The notes beneath the pieces are model-generated. The model was given only the letters and a program-made list of their open reading frames with translations. It did not search any database and had not been told where the DNA came from. A stretch of DNA of 64,000 nt from Pseudogymnoascus destructans. Taxonomy: Eukaryota > Ascomycota > Leotiomycetes > Thelebolales > Thelebolaceae. The stretch covers positions 124,001-188,000 of the forward strand of contig NW_020167550.1 of assembly GCF_001641265.1 (NCBI RefSeq), written 5' to 3'. A program made the position numbers and the translations under genes. Shown in pieces: positions 10,963-22,598 of this stretch (position 1 is its first letter; each line of letters begins with the position of its first letter).

Positions 10963-13955
10963 ATGAAGGTCGCACTTTCCTGGGTGTTGGCAGCCGCCGC
11001 GGCTGTCTCTGCCACCACTTCAATTGAATACCGCACTGCCTCCAATGGCGATCCTTTGGCAAATTGTCCAGGTTACAAGGCCTCAAACGTCAAGCTTGGC
11101 AAATCGAGTCTGACTGCCGACCTGACGCTCGCTGGAAATGCTTGCAATGTCTACGGTGATGATCTAAAGAGCCTGACCTTGGAGGTCGAGTACCAGACTG
11201 GTAAGTTTCATGACACCCTCGTACAACCCAATTGGCCCCTAACGCGTAAATAAAAAGATGACCGCATCCACGTCAAGATTGCAGATGCTGCCAACAGCGT
11301 CTACCAGGTCCCAGAGAGCGTTCTCCCGCGCCCCAAGGCGAAAGACGGTATCAAGTCGGCCAAATCCAACATCCAGTTCAAGTACAAGTCAAACCCGTTC
11401 TCCTTCTCCATCATTCGCCCGGAGACTGGGGAAGTCCTCTTCGATTCTTCTGCCGCAAGCATCATCTTCGAGTCCCAGTACCTCCGCCTCAGGACCAAGC
11501 TCCCAAACAACCCCAACCTGTACGGCCTGGGAGAGCACTCTGACTCGTTCCGCCTCAACACCACCGACTACGTCCGCACTCTCTGGTCGCAAGATGCATA
11601 CGGAATCCCAGCCGGCCATAACTTGTACGGAAACCACCCCGTCTACTACGAGCACAGGACCACGGGCAGCCATGGTGTCTTCTTCCTCAACTCCAATGGC
11701 ATGGATATCAAGATCAACAACGACAAGGGCAAGAACCAGTACTTGGAGTACAACACTCTCGGTGGTGTCTTGGACTTCTACTTCGTCGCTGGACCGACAC
11801 CAGTGGCTGTTGCGCAGCAGTATGCTGAAGTCGTGGGCTTGCCTGCCATGATGCCGTACTGGGGACTCGGGTACCACAATTGCCGATACGGATACGAGGA
11901 TGCCTTTGAGGTTGCTGAAGTGATTCACAACTACTCCGTGGCTGCGATTCCTTTGGAGACAATGTGGACCGATATCGACTACATGGACAGAAGAAGGGTG
12001 AGTCTAAGTGTCCCCACCTCCATATCACGACTGACATTTTAGGTCTTCTCGCTTGACCCCGAGCGATTCCCTCTGAAGAAGATGCAGGCGATTAACGATT
12101 ATCTACATGCCCGCGACCAGAAGCAGATTGTCATGGTGGACCCGGCTGTCGCCTACCAAGATTACCCGCCATACCACAGCGGCGTTGCAGATGATATCTT
12201 CCTTAAGCGCAACAATGGATCCGACTGGTTGGGCGTTGTATGGCCTGGTGTTTCGGTCTTCCCCGATTGGTTCCATACCGGTGTCCAGGACTGGTGGAAC
12301 AACGAGTTTGCTTCATTCTTTGCCGTCGACGGAGTCAACATTGACGGTCTGTGGATTGATATGAACGAGCCCTCTAACTTCCCTTGCAACTTCCCTTGTG
12401 ACGACGTATGTATCCTATTCCCACCAAAAAGTTGCATCTGCTAATATTGCTTTTAGCCATTTGCTGCCGCCGTTGGATTCCCTCCTGAGCCACCAGCAGT
12501 GCGCCTGCCACTCAGAGCGCTTCCAGGTTTCCCCTGTGATTTCCAACCCGAGGGAACACCATGCACAGCATCCAAGGAGAGACGCGCAATCGAGGCCCCA
12601 GTTGTGTCATCATCCAAGGTCGAGCGCCAGGCAGCTGGACAGCAACTTGGCCTGCCAGGCAGAGACCTACTGTACCCCAAGTATGCCATCCACAACGCAG
12701 CGGCATTCACTATCGAGGATAATGCGGCAGGCGGTGGTATCTCCAACCACACCGTCAACACCGATGTCATCCACCACAACGGCCTTGCCATATACGACAC
12801 TCACAATCTCTACGGCTCAAGTATGTCCCCCCAGCTCATAAACCTGAACATTAGCTAACCAACCCAGTGATGTCCGTCGCCTCCCGCGAGGCCATGCAGT
12901 TCCGCCGCCCCACCGAGCGCCCTCTGATCATTACCCGCAGCACCTTCGCCGGTGCCGGAACCAAGGTCGGCAAGTGGCTTGGTGACAACGTCAGCTCTTG
13001 GCTCGGATACCGCATCACCATCAGCGGTATGCTCGCCTTTGCCTCCGTCTACCAAGTACCAATGGTCGGCTCCGACGTCTGCGGTTTCGCCGACAACACC
13101 ACCGAGCACCTCTGCGCCCGCTGGGCCATGCTCGGCGCCTTCGCCCCCTTCTACCGCAACCACAACGGCTACATCCCCCAGATCTCGCAGGAGTTCTACC
13201 GCTGGGACAGTGTCGCCGAGGCTGCCCGCAAGGCAATCGACATCCGTTACCGCCTGCTCGATTACATCTACACCGCTCTCCACCGCCAGACTCTTGACGG
13301 CACCCCGCTCGTCAGCCCGCTCTTCTACCTCTATCCCAACGACGCCAACACCTTCGGCATCGAGACGCAGTACTTCTTCGGCTCCGGCATCCTCGTCAGC
13401 CCCGTCATCGAGGAGGACTCCACCTCCGTCTCCGCCTACCTCCCCAAGGACATCTTCTACGACTTCTACACCCACGCCAAGATCCAGGGCCAGGGCAAGC
13501 CCGTCCCCCTCAAGAACCTGAGCACCTCCGATATCCCCCTCCATTACCGCGGCGGCGCCATCATCGCCCAGCGCATCGAGGGCGCCATGACCACCACTGC
13601 GCTCCGCAAGAACGATTTCGAGCTCATCGTCGCTATTGGCGCCAACGGAAAGGCTGAGGGCGAGCTGTACCTCGATGACGGTATTAGCCTTGTCCAGAAG
13701 GGCACGACCAGCTTGAAGTTCGTGTATGATGGGAAGACGCTTAAGGTTAAGGGAAGCTACGGGTATGATTCCAAGGTGCAGATTAGACAGGTTACCTTCC
13801 TTGGACTGAAACTCGGTGGAGGCGGTGGCAAGGGCAAGGATTGCAAGGTTAACGGCGTCAAGAGCAAGTCTGCCGTCAAGGCTGATTCGGGTGCCGTGGT
13901 TGTCCAGGTTGGCAAGGGACTGAGCGCTGACTTCACTGTCGAGGTTGAGCAGTAG
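10963..13955 (+). CDS. Secreted GH31 alpha-glucosidase (maltase type)
   Basis: The gene has five exons (10963-11200, 11258-11997, 12043-12405, 12457-12820, 12868-13955) with GT-AG introns of 45-57 bases. The joined frame is 2793 bases and encodes 930 residues, similar to Aspergillus AgdA/AgdB (about 950-985). The product hydrolyses alpha-1,4-linked glucose from maltose, malto-oligosaccharides and starch ends outside the cell. It starts with a signal peptide (MKVALSWVLAAAAAVSA). The family nucleophile lies in WIDMNEPS (about residues 429-436) and the acid/base aspartate in WLGDN (about 608). PYWGLGYHNCRYGY and the C-terminal beta-sandwich (HYRGGAIIA, ELYLDDG) also fit. All exon phases match and no catalytic residue is missing. 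The intact frame contrasts with the ruined GH35 gene next to it. Confidence 0.95.
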
Positions 13956-14320
13956 ATTGTAATTATGGGTGGACTGACTGCTTTGTCCACCACACCTGGG
14001 GTATTGTGATAGGATAAAAGCTTAATCAGCATTATTACCCTGCACTCATTTTGTACACTGAATGCATAGTGTAATTTCAGGCATATTTTGCCTCCATATT
14101 GATACACCTAGGCTACCAATCTAGCAACTATATGAGCAACGCAGCTAAGCTACATAATAGCAATATTCCCAACGCCAAAGCAAGGGTCTCCCCACCCACC
14201 CCCCCTGGCCACATATGCGAGTAGTACAGTACAGTAGTAGTAACTGATGCCAGATCCCGCGCCTAAGAATGCCCCATGTATCCGTACACGCCCTCTGGAG
14301 GGTACGCGCTAAGAGGAAGT
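13956..14320. other. Convergent 3' region
   Basis: The GH31 gene and the BRCT gene end towards each other here. I see no gene; it must hold both polyadenylation regions. Confidence 0.5.
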
Positions 14321-17300
14321 CTACTCCTCATCCATCAAACACCCCAAGATAAGACTCTGCACAACGAACTCATCCCCCACAACTCTAACCTTCTTCCTCT
14401 CACCTCCCTGTTCCAACCCAGTCTTCTCATCCTCCACTTCATCACCCCTCTTTCTCTTTCCCGCCTTCCCTTTCGCCTTGCCCTTGGCCTTTGTACCACT
14501 CTCCACCCCACCCAGAATCTCCGCCTCCGCACCAGCAACCTTCCGATCATCATCCACATACACCAAATCCCAACCGCCACCTTTTTCCACCACCTCCCTC
14601 GCCTCCTTCACACTAGCCACACGCCTCACTTCACCCGCCCCCAACGCCCGCGTCAAAAAGAGATACGCTCTCTTCCGCTCCTCCGCCTTCCCCCGCCCCA
14701 TAAGGAAAATAACTCTCTTCCCACCAAGTAGCTTCTCGCGCCGCTCAAACGTCTCCTCAAACCGCGCAGTCGATGGATCATAAGGCGCGAGCAGGCGACT
14801 CCGCACCGCGCCCCCGAGGTACGACGATTCGCCCGCCGCGAGCAGAAAAGGCAGGAATGGCACGATTCTGCCGCGTGCTACGCACGTCGTGACCCAGCGC
14901 CCAGAGAGGCAGGGCAGGCCCAGCGCGAGGGCCTGCACGAACTTGGATTTACGCGTGTAGTGGTCGCCGATGAAGGCTACGAAACCAAGGTCCTGCGCGG
15001 CGGGTGCGAGGGCCAGCTCGCCAATCTGTTTTTGTTTGTGTTTGAGTGGGGGTAGCGGCTGTTTTGTGGCGGTGGAAGGCGTGGTGAGGACAGAGGTGGG
15101 GCCATCCGTAAATAGATCATTGAAGCCATCAAGGAGGCGGCCGCCGTGGGATTTGACGAGGCGCGTGACGGCTGTGCGGTCGGAGATGTCTTGCGCCGTA
15201 TCACCTTTGTAGGAGATGGCAAAGGCCATGTTAGCGAAGAGGGTTGGGTTAGTGGTTTTTTGAAGATGGACGGCTTTGGGAAGGGTTGGGGGTCCTTTGG
15301 TGAGGATATCTGGGGAGCTGGATTTAGAACTGTCGGATTTGGTATCGTAGTTTATGGAGGCCCGGCGGGTGGAGCGAGCTGGGCGCTGAGGACGGACAGG
15401 TGTTAGTTCTACTACAGTACTGCTACCTTCCTCAGAGAAGTCGGTGGTGCTCATAGTTCTCCGTGACGCCCTGGAGTTGCTACGGGAGCTCTGTGCACTC
15501 AGCTTCGCCTTCCCAGTTGCTTCCACTGCCTTGCTACCTTGAATTGCTTCGTTTCTAAACCTCGTTTGGCTGGCCGTCAGCGGTCCTTGAGGAAATGATA
15601 GTTTACGCCTGACAGTAGGCGGTGGCATTGATTCCGCATAGTCTCGCGCAGGGGTTCCATTGTCACTCGTATCTGTAGTTGTATCTGTCGACCTGCTCCT
15701 ATCGTCACGGTTTCGAGTGTTGCTATTCTCCATTACAGCAGTGAAGAACTCATCATTGTCATACTCCGACGGCAGTTCAGAGAGAGACGAGCTGGTGGAG
15801 TGCCGAAGATTCGAATCATGAAGAGTGACGTATGTAGATATATTTTCCGATGACTTCAGGTTCGCTGTAGCGGGGAGATGAGATGAAATTTCCTCAGCAT
15901 TTCCGCTATGTTGTGTGGAAGGCAGAAATGCGGAATCTTTCGACCCCGAACTGGTTACGCCACTGGATATCATGGGAGCGGCTGGTCGATGCCTTTTCAA
16001 ATACATCTGTCGAATCTCTTCGTCGTGGTAATAAGCCTGATGGTCCTTCATATTACACGGCCTATCGGCGCTATAAAACGGGCATGGAAGCAGCTCCGTC
16101 TCGCCTGTAGGAGCCTCTCCTATGGTCCCAATTGACTGGCGAATAGGCGATACCGACTTTTGCGCAGTAATCATAACCACATCATCTTCGCTGACTTGAC
16201 TTTCTCTGGGTACCTGTTTGCTATCAAACACAACACCAGAAGCTCGACGAGCTTTCCTTGCGGCACGTGTTGCAGGCCTCACTGGCGATGAATCAGCAGC
16301 ATCCACATCGGCGCTTTGCAAATTATCTGCCGACGACGGGACTATCTGCGAAGGTGCTGCGAGAATGGGTTTGATAGAGGGAATCAAAGGTAGACTAGAG
16401 CTCATAGCTGATTCTCCAGAAAATACGACCTGCGATTTTTTCGAAATCGCGACTTTTTTGGAAGCCGCAATATTCGACTTGGCTGTGTTGGCTGGACCGA
16501 CCTTAACCCCACGTTTCATAGCAAGGTCTCTGATCGGGCTCGCAATTGCATCGTACTCCGGATCATCCTGGGTGAAGCCAAGGCCACCAATAGAGACTAA
16601 GGAAGGCTCCGGGGAGTCATCCATATCAAAAAGCTTAGCTGGGCTCGTCTCGGGGACCATGTCCTCGGCCGATGCAGGCATAAAGACAGCCTGCGAAAGG
16701 CGACCAGGTGTTTGAGGCAGACCACTCTTGCCAAAGCGACCGCTAGACGTGCGAGGTGACCTCATTCTTGGGGACATGGAGCTTTCTCTATGTGCGGATT
16801 CGGTATCGGAGTTGTTTTCTAGGGTGGGTAACGGCGGTAATACCTCGTTCCCTTGAGGTTTGAGATCCGTAGACGCAGTATTTGACTGGTTAGTCAAATT
16901 GAAACAGTCGTTCGAAGGTATGGGGCCTTTTTCTAGCCTTGATGATCTGTTACTGGGTGATGGACTGTCAACAGGGGCCGCGATTGGAATTTGTGAATCG
17001 ACGATAGTCATCTCTGCCTGGGTACCTGCTTGAGTATCACCCTGGTCGTTCTCGTCCGTCTTTATAGAGTCCCGAATTTGGGTACTAGTCTGGTTATCCC
17101 TCGCATCAGCGTCGTAGCACTGGGCGACGTATTCCTGAGATACGCTCCGGCGCTTCTGGCCAGTTGCTGGCACCTCGACCTCCTCCTCCTTCGGCGCACG
17201 GGTAACAGATACTTGCGCAAGCTCTTTGGCAGCATCCTCTCTCATTTTCCTTTGCTTGGCGCGAATAGCTTGATCTCTTTCAAAAGAATCCTCCTCGCTA

Positions 17301-18787
17301 TCGCTGTCGGCTTCAGCCTGTGCCTGCTTTTGCAAGCGGCGTTGCTGAGACTCTTCGCGACTGACATATTCATGCGGTTCTGACCCTTTGAAGCTGATTG
17401 CTCGGTGCTGAAAGCTTTTTGAGGTTCGCGGAACCGGCGTTTCGTGGGCAACTGGGATATGCCCACGGTAACTTGCACTAGCTGGTGTCTTGCTGCCATG
17501 GTGGTATAGCGGAGAGGTGAAGGCAGGAAGACGGTGGCCATGGCCGGGCGCTTCATTATCGCGAGAGCGATTTGTAGCAGCTGATTTCGCCTGATGTAGT
17601 AGAGGAGATGAGAGGTCTCCGGGAGGGTGATATGAAACCTGTTGAAAGCGGTCGGTGACTGACGATAGTACGCGGTTTCGCGACGACTGCACCCCGAAAC
17701 CAAACATGCCAGGTGAAGGCCTCGAAGACCCAGACTCCAAGACATGAGGGTCTACCGGAGACGATTGTGTGTTATTGAATAATTGCGTCCCCTGCAAGGG
17801 CGGTTTCGACTTTGCAAATGGGTTTTCAGGCGGGGCAGGCGTCTCCGGTCCCAATTCCATTGGTGCTTCGTGGACCGTAAACCCCTCATCTATTCCTATC
17901 GAAGATTCGCGATTTATTGGCGCATGTACTTTGCTCGTTGTGAAGGAGAAGCGCACGCTGCCTGTTTCGTTCTCATCGTAACTCCTCGCAGAGGCTGTGG
18001 GACCCAGATTTGTCTGCAAAGGGAGTTCATCATCGTGACCTGGCACGGGAGACGACGAAGGTATATGCATATCGCCATAAGCAAGACTGTTATTCTTCTG
18101 TGTGGGAGAGCCATCTGGTTCGCTGAGATTGGCGTCCGATGGTTGCCAGTCGTCCATGCTGTGTTTCGTAGGCCTATTCAGGCTCTTCCCATGCTTGGTG
18201 GTGCTTGTCGCAGAGCGTTGGTTGTATGTCCGCGGTTGTTGCTTGGAGTTATTGGATTTTTCTCCGGAACGATGTGAAGCAGCGTGTCGTGGCTGATGTT
18301 TGTCGTCGCGGCAATGCAGCGTCTTATCCTTATCACTCGTTATAGACTCAGGTTCATATTTCTTTCCATGCAATCCTTCCTTGTTGGGTCGATCTCTGTT
18401 CAAGCTGGTTTCTTTCTGTCCATCTCCACTCCCAGCAGTGCTTGCGCGTCGTGCTTGAGTCTCCAGCAAGGAGCCAAAATCAACAATATCCGACGTCTGT
18501 GTATCCTCTCCTTCACCACTTTGCCCATGAATCGCCGATCCCTTGTCGACAAATATCTGAGAAGGCTGTGAACAGACGTGCTCTGGTCGAGGCACAGAAG
18601 TCGCGGGTACCGACAGGAAAGCTACCTGAGAGTCGTCCAAGAGGTGTTTTTCCTGGAGGTTCCTTATGAGCTGAGTATCAAGGGATTCGGAGCCAGCCGT
18701 TACGTGCAATGGCCCGTCTGGCCACAGTGCGAGCGGTTGTGAGGTCGAGAAAGTTGGATCTCCAGCCTTGCTGGTCGTGGCCACCAT
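14321..18787 (-). CDS. BRCT-domain DNA damage checkpoint mediator (Crb2/Rad9/53BP1-like)
   Basis: A single exon of 1488 residues starts at ATG 18787. The first ~1200 residues are low-complexity and rich in Ser, Pro, Asp and SQ/TQ dipeptides, typical of targets of ATR/ATM-type kinases. The C-terminal ~280 residues form two BRCT repeats: FANMAFAISYKGD...KSHGGRLL for the first, LSGRWVTTCVARGRIVPF for its end, then RVIFLMGRG and WDLVYVDDD for the second. In yeasts such proteins bind damaged chromatin and hand the signal to the effector kinase. The Tudor domain that normally precedes the BRCT pair in Crb2 and 53BP1 is not visible to me. A short segment with Cys and His (LLPCPFYSADRPCNMKDHQ) lies mid-protein. 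Orthology to Crb2 is inferred from architecture only. Confidence 0.75.
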   Translation of the reverse strand: MVATTSKAGDPTFSTSQPLALWPDGPLHVTAGSESLDTQLIRNLQEKHLLDDSQVAFLSVPATSVPRPEHVCSQPSQIFVDKGSAIHGQSGEGEDTQTSDIVDFGSLLETQARRASTAGSGDGQKETSLNRDRPNKEGLHGKKYEPESITSDKDKTLHCRDDKHQPRHAASHRSGEKSNNSKQQPRTYNQRSATSTTKHGKSLNRPTKHSMDDWQPSDANLSEPDGSPTQKNNSLAYGDMHIPSSSPVPGHDDELPLQTNLGPTASARSYDENETGSVRFSFTTSKVHAPINRESSIGIDEGFTVHEAPMELGPETPAPPENPFAKSKPPLQGTQLFNNTQSSPVDPHVLESGSSRPSPGMFGFGVQSSRNRVLSSVTDRFQQVSYHPPGDLSSPLLHQAKSAATNRSRDNEAPGHGHRLPAFTSPLYHHGSKTPASASYRGHIPVAHETPVPRTSKSFQHRAISFKGSEPHEYVSREESQQRRLQKQAQAEADSDSEEDSFERDQAIRAKQRKMREDAAKELAQVSVTRAPKEEEVEVPATGQKRRSVSQEYVAQCYDADARDNQTSTQIRDSIKTDENDQGDTQAGTQAEMTIVDSQIPIAAPVDSPSPSNRSSRLEKGPIPSNDCFNLTNQSNTASTDLKPQGNEVLPPLPTLENNSDTESAHRESSMSPRMRSPRTSSGRFGKSGLPQTPGRLSQAVFMPASAEDMVPETSPAKLFDMDDSPEPSLVSIGGLGFTQDDPEYDAIASPIRDLAMKRGVKVGPANTAKSNIAASKKVAISKKSQVVFSGESAMSSSLPLIPSIKPILAAPSQIVPSSADNLQSADVDAADSSPVRPATRAARKARRASGVVFDSKQVPRESQVSEDDVVMITAQKSVSPIRQSIGTIGEAPTGETELLPCPFYSADRPCNMKDHQAYYHDEEIRQMYLKRHRPAAPMISSGVTSSGSKDSAFLPSTQHSGNAEEISSHLPATANLKSSENISTYVTLHDSNLRHSTSSSLSELPSEYDNDEFFTAVMENSNTRNRDDRSRSTDTTTDTSDNGTPARDYAESMPPPTVRRKLSFPQGPLTASQTRFRNEAIQGSKAVEATGKAKLSAQSSRSNSRASRRTMSTTDFSEEGSSTVVELTPVRPQRPARSTRRASINYDTKSDSSKSSSPDILTKGPPTLPKAVHLQKTTNPTLFANMAFAISYKGDTAQDISDRTAVTRLVKSHGGRLLDGFNDLFTDGPTSVLTTPSTATKQPLPPLKHKQKQIGELALAPAAQDLGFVAFIGDHYTRKSKFVQALALGLPCLSGRWVTTCVARGRIVPFLPFLLAAGESSYLGGAVRSRLLAPYDPSTARFEETFERREKLLGGKRVIFLMGRGKAEERKRAYLFLTRALGAGEVRRVASVKEAREVVEKGGGWDLVYVDDDRKVAGAEAEILGGVESGTKAKGKAKGKAGKRKRGDEVEDEKTGLEQGGERKKVRVVGDEFVVQSLILGCLMDEE

Positions 18788-20113
18788 CGCGGGAAGTGTG
18801 AGTGGTCAGTGCCACCCTTGCGTCGCGGCGATGACTTGCATACACGCAGAGAACGCGACGAAATTCTGTCAGTCGACGTGGCTATCTCGTCAACTCCATG
18901 GCTCGCTTCTTCATCTGTTGTCGTTGTCGCCTGGAGATGAAATCGATGTGCTGGCGGTAATTTGAGCAGAGCAAGGGCTCAGGGTAAAAGAATGCATGGT
19001 GGCTATTGTCACGCGGGGTTCAAGTGTCACCCTTGGCTTTTGTGAGAGGAACAAGGGAGGCCAGCACCGCGTTAGTGACACGATGTCACGTGGGTACAAA
19101 TTTCTCACTACGAAAACCAACCTCGCGACCACAAGTAAAGTCGAATTGAGGGGAGTATAAATATCATATAACGTTAATGGAAGAAGATAAATCTTGGCGA
19201 CAGAATATGATAACGGTGCAGATGCAATCCAAGTCTGAAATTACCGACAGTAGACTCCACGGTGACAACAAGATTCATAGTGACACAAACGGGACAACCC
19301 ACCCGAAAGGCCTCCAGAACACCACGGGGGATGGCTATGGAAGCATGAAGGTTGCGCAGTTTGTTACAGCATTCCCAACCAGCACCCTCTTCGGTGACAG
19401 CTGTTCGGTGACAGATGCTCGGCGACAGCTGCTCGGCGACAGCTGTTCGGTGACAGCTGCTCGGTGACAGCTGCTCGGTGACAACAGCGCGACAGTGAGA
19501 ACCCTCCAAAACACCAGCGCCTCATTTATCGAAATACGGACTTATTTTTCCTCTTTCCATGAGCCACCTCCTCTTTCTTCGAGCTTCTTCTTCTTCATTG
19601 ATGATTGGGACGAAAGTTTTGATAGCGCCGCTTCCTCCGTCTCGACCCCCATATAACCCAGCTGATTATCGGTCTGACTGATCCATCTCTGCTGCTCCTG
19701 ACTGACATGCTTATCTGCCCGTATATATCTTCTTCGAGCGGGGGAGTTGTGGAAATGACGTGCTTGAACAGGCATCAGAAACAGAACCAGCAACAGATTA
19801 TTTGTTGAGAGGAAAAAACCTCGTGGGGAAAGTTGGGGTTGTATTTATACCCACCGGGTAGACTCAACATTCGTGGAGTGAGAGAAGGCGAGTAGGACGC
19901 CGATGGTTAGCTATTCCATCACCACATTCTGCAGCTTCAAATATTCATCAACGCATAAACCATTCATTGGGGGATCAATAGGCTTTTATTCCACATCCTA
20001 CCAAGATCATTCTCTACCTGCTATCCGCCCCTCAGCGCGCGCCCGTAGGCCTTGGCTCCCCTCCCCATCCCTCACATCCATGTATAAAAAAATCCCATCC
20101 CAAAACCCCGCAT
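18788..20113. other. Intergenic, with a minisatellite; no firm gene
   Basis: Between the BRCT gene start and the 3' end of the SDR gene I find only short frames. One minus-strand frame (19793-19542, 83 residues, lysine/glutamate-rich end) is open but has no recognisable feature. A 14-bp minisatellite lies at 19396-19479. Confidence 0.4.
19396..19479. repeat. 14-bp minisatellite, 6 units
   Basis: Six consecutive 14-base units of the type GACAGCTGCTCGGT follow one another with few substitutions; a partial seventh follows. Confidence 0.85.
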
Positions 20114-21158
20114 CTATGGAAGACAGTAACCACCATCAACAATGATATCCGTCCCCGTCGTATAGCTCGCCGCATCACTGGCCAGGTACAGGTACGCGCC
20201 CTTGAGCTCGTGCGCCTCGCCCTCACGACCCATTGGGATCTTGTTCTTCCAGATCGCCTTCGTCTCCGCCGGCACGAAGTCGCTGATCTCGGTCGCCATG
20301 TAGCCCGGGCTGATGGAGTTGGCGCGGGCAAAGCCGACCCACTCGACGGCGAGGGACTTGCCTGTGTGGGTGTTAGTAACCTCATCTCATCTCATCTCAT
20401 CTCAGATCATAATAAAGAGGGTAACGGAAGGGGAACATACAAAGGTGAATAACACCAGCCTTAGCAGCGTTATACGCTCCCTGCAGTTGCGGGATGTTGA
20501 CAATATGTCCGCTCATACTCGCCGTAGCAACAAAGCTTCCATAAGTGAAGTTCTCAAGCTTCTTGCCATCGGTAGTGGTGCCCTCGGCCTTTTGGCGGCG
20601 CCAGTGCTTACCCGCCGCGCGCGCAGAGTAGAAGGTTCCGTCCAGATCCGTGGTGACCACCTTCTGGTAGTGGGAGATCTCGCCATCGAGCATGGCGCCC
20701 TGCGTCCATGGGATGCCGGAGTTGGCGATGAAGATGTCTAGGCGGCCGCCGAAGTCCGAGACGGCTTGGTTCACTGCGGCCTCGACGGTCTCGTAGGTGG
20801 TGATGTTTACCTGGTACGCCTTGCCTGTCGGTGGTGTTAGTTATTGGGATTGTTCGTTTTCAATTGCTCGCCTGTTCAGATGGTGATGTCATATGATATA
20901 CTTACACTTGACGCCAAAGGTCTTCTCGATCTTCTCGGCCTCCTGGATGGCCTTCTTGTTGCTGTTGTACCAGATGGCGACATTGGCACCTGCCTCAGCG
21001 AGGGCGTGGGCGACGGCAAGACCGATTCCTGCTCCGGCGCCGGAGACGATGGCAGTGCGTCCCTTGAGGGAGAAGAGAGGGAGCACACGATCGGTGTATT
21101 GGGGTGCCACGGTGTTGTTGTGGGTGAATTGGCCCTGGACGATAGTCTCTCCTGCCAT
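20114..21158 (-). CDS. SDR-family NAD(P)-dependent sugar/polyol reductase
   Basis: Three exons (21158-20906, 20824-20441, 20361-20114) joined by introns of 81 and 79 bases give 294 residues. I chose the ATG at 21158 (MAGETIVQ) because it gives the usual length; the frame continues upstream without motifs. The cofactor loop SGAGAGIG lies at residues 39-46 and ANSG follows the fourth strand. The catalytic Ser is in SMSG and Tyr/Lys are in YNAAK (about 202-206); NSISPGYM follows as usual. The protein resembles fungal L-xylulose reductases, sorbose reductases and NADP-mannitol dehydrogenases; the exact substrate cannot be read from the sequence. The second intron contains an ATCTC microsatellite (20383-20404). 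Confidence 0.9.
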
Positions 21159-22221
21159 CTTGAAGGTTGTAGTGAAGGGTATTTGGGTAGTGAAGGCGAT
21201 TGAAGAAGTTGTGTGTTTGAGTGAAGCTGTGATTGGGAGGTATATGGAGGTGAGTATGAAGAAGAGAAGAGACCGGAGTTGCGGGAGAAGAGAGGGGGAA
21301 TATATAAATGAGGGGTATAGTAAGCCATTATGCAACCCCTTTCATATGACGGCATAGATACTGGTAACTGAGTACAGTCAGTACTCGTACAACTGTTAAG
21401 TTAACTGTAACTGTATACTCCGTAGATTTGTCCTTGATCTTCTATCGTTGAGGTCATTGCGGGGCAAGATACTCCGTATCCGATAACCAGACCTGTATAA
21501 GTACCCACAGTATTAATATTGTATTGGTGGTACAACAGTATGGTACGGCATATCCCTATCGATTGGCAGTTCCCGCTGCATTCGGATTGGACGGTGAGAA
21601 GGGCTGTACCTTGATTAGTTGGGTTTAGCGGGGTATTTCCCGGATTAACTGTCGGTTCCGACGATTGGTGGATTAGTGCATACCTGTTGAGTAATAAATA
21701 GAGGGTTTCAGCCAGAATTGCATGGCATGATTGCATGCCGTAAGAAGTACGATCTGCGACCCCCCCCTGTAAAACCCCTGTAAAACCCCCATACTAGCTG
21801 CCGCCACCTCACTGGCGCCAAACCCAATGCATACATACGTATGCTCTGTCGCAGCATAATTATGCTGCGTAAAGACATACGTGAGCATGCCCACATTTAG
21901 TTTAGACTGTAGAAGTAGAGCCTTGGCAAAGGCTCTACTCTGACAACGTAGGATATCTATACTATATTACAAAATGGCTAACCCCTGCAACTCCATTGGC
22001 TATTAAATAGCGAAATTCATGATTGGTTGTTTGTTCTTCTAACCCTCTTATTACGGTGTTAGGCTTAGGGCGCAGAGATTTTGCTCTAGGTTCCACTCTT
22101 TTACGGACCGTATACAGTTAGCACATGCCATCCGTAGCCCCTAACCTGTAGGTCTATAAGAAATAGTATGTACCTCTGCCTCCCTAATGTGGCTGTAAAC
22201 TGTGCCTTCTACACGGGTGAT
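21159..22221. other. Promoter of the SDR gene and gene-free stretch
   Basis: No coding region can be supported. A short hairpin (AGTAGAGCCTT, loop GGCA) lies at 21914-21939. CCTGTAAAACC is tandemly repeated near 21765-21790. Confidence 0.4.
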
Positions 22222-22380
22222 ATGAGTTCGTCTCCTCCAGTTCGCTGTTCCCACTGCCATACGTACCGGGAGCCGTCGCTCTTCCCTGCAAATCGCCTTG
22301 GGCGCCGGTACGCAACGTGCTCTCTGTGCTCTACCTCTCAGTCCTCTCGCCATAGCATCCGTGCTAGCTCTAGGGCATTG
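22222..22380 (+). pseudogene. Zinc-ribbon-like reading frame cut by an LTR
   Basis: A frame from ATG 22222 encodes MSSSPPVRCSHCHTYREPS and, 16 residues later, TCSLC, giving a CxxC...CxxC pair. It is cut at 22381 by an LTR of family 2. Small frames of this type occur around fungal transposons, but I cannot name it. Confidence 0.35.
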
Positions 22381-22598
22381 TGTCATACTGACATTCGTTG
22401 CACTCAGTTTGCTATCAAACTCAAGAGCAAACTTGGAAATCTCCTCCTCAAACCTACAAGTCACTATACATATTTTGGCTTATCACACCAACAACAAGAG
22501 CAATACTACTCAACGATTGCTACAACCATCTATGATTCATTACACATCATCGCTCCTTAGTTACTGGGCCGATATTACCACATAGCATATCTCTACAA
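22381..22598 (+). repeat. LTR family 2, truncated 5' part
   Basis: It starts TGTCATACTGACATTCG and matches the first ~215 bases of the full copy at 41529-42437. It ends where the 5' LTR of the Gypsy element (family 1) begins, so the younger Gypsy inserted into it. The rest of this copy is not found on the other side. Confidence 0.85.

Noticed and set aside
10963..13955. Long antisense frames across the GH31 gene (for example minus strand 13544-12855)
   Set aside because: They are shadows of a GC-rich exon with strong third-position bias; the plus-strand reading has signal peptide, catalytic motifs and matching splice phases.
22141..22464. Minus-strand frame starting MTCRFEEEISKF
   Set aside because: Its N-terminal part is LTR family 2 sequence, and the same words recur at 28.5 and 41.6 kb in LTR copies.
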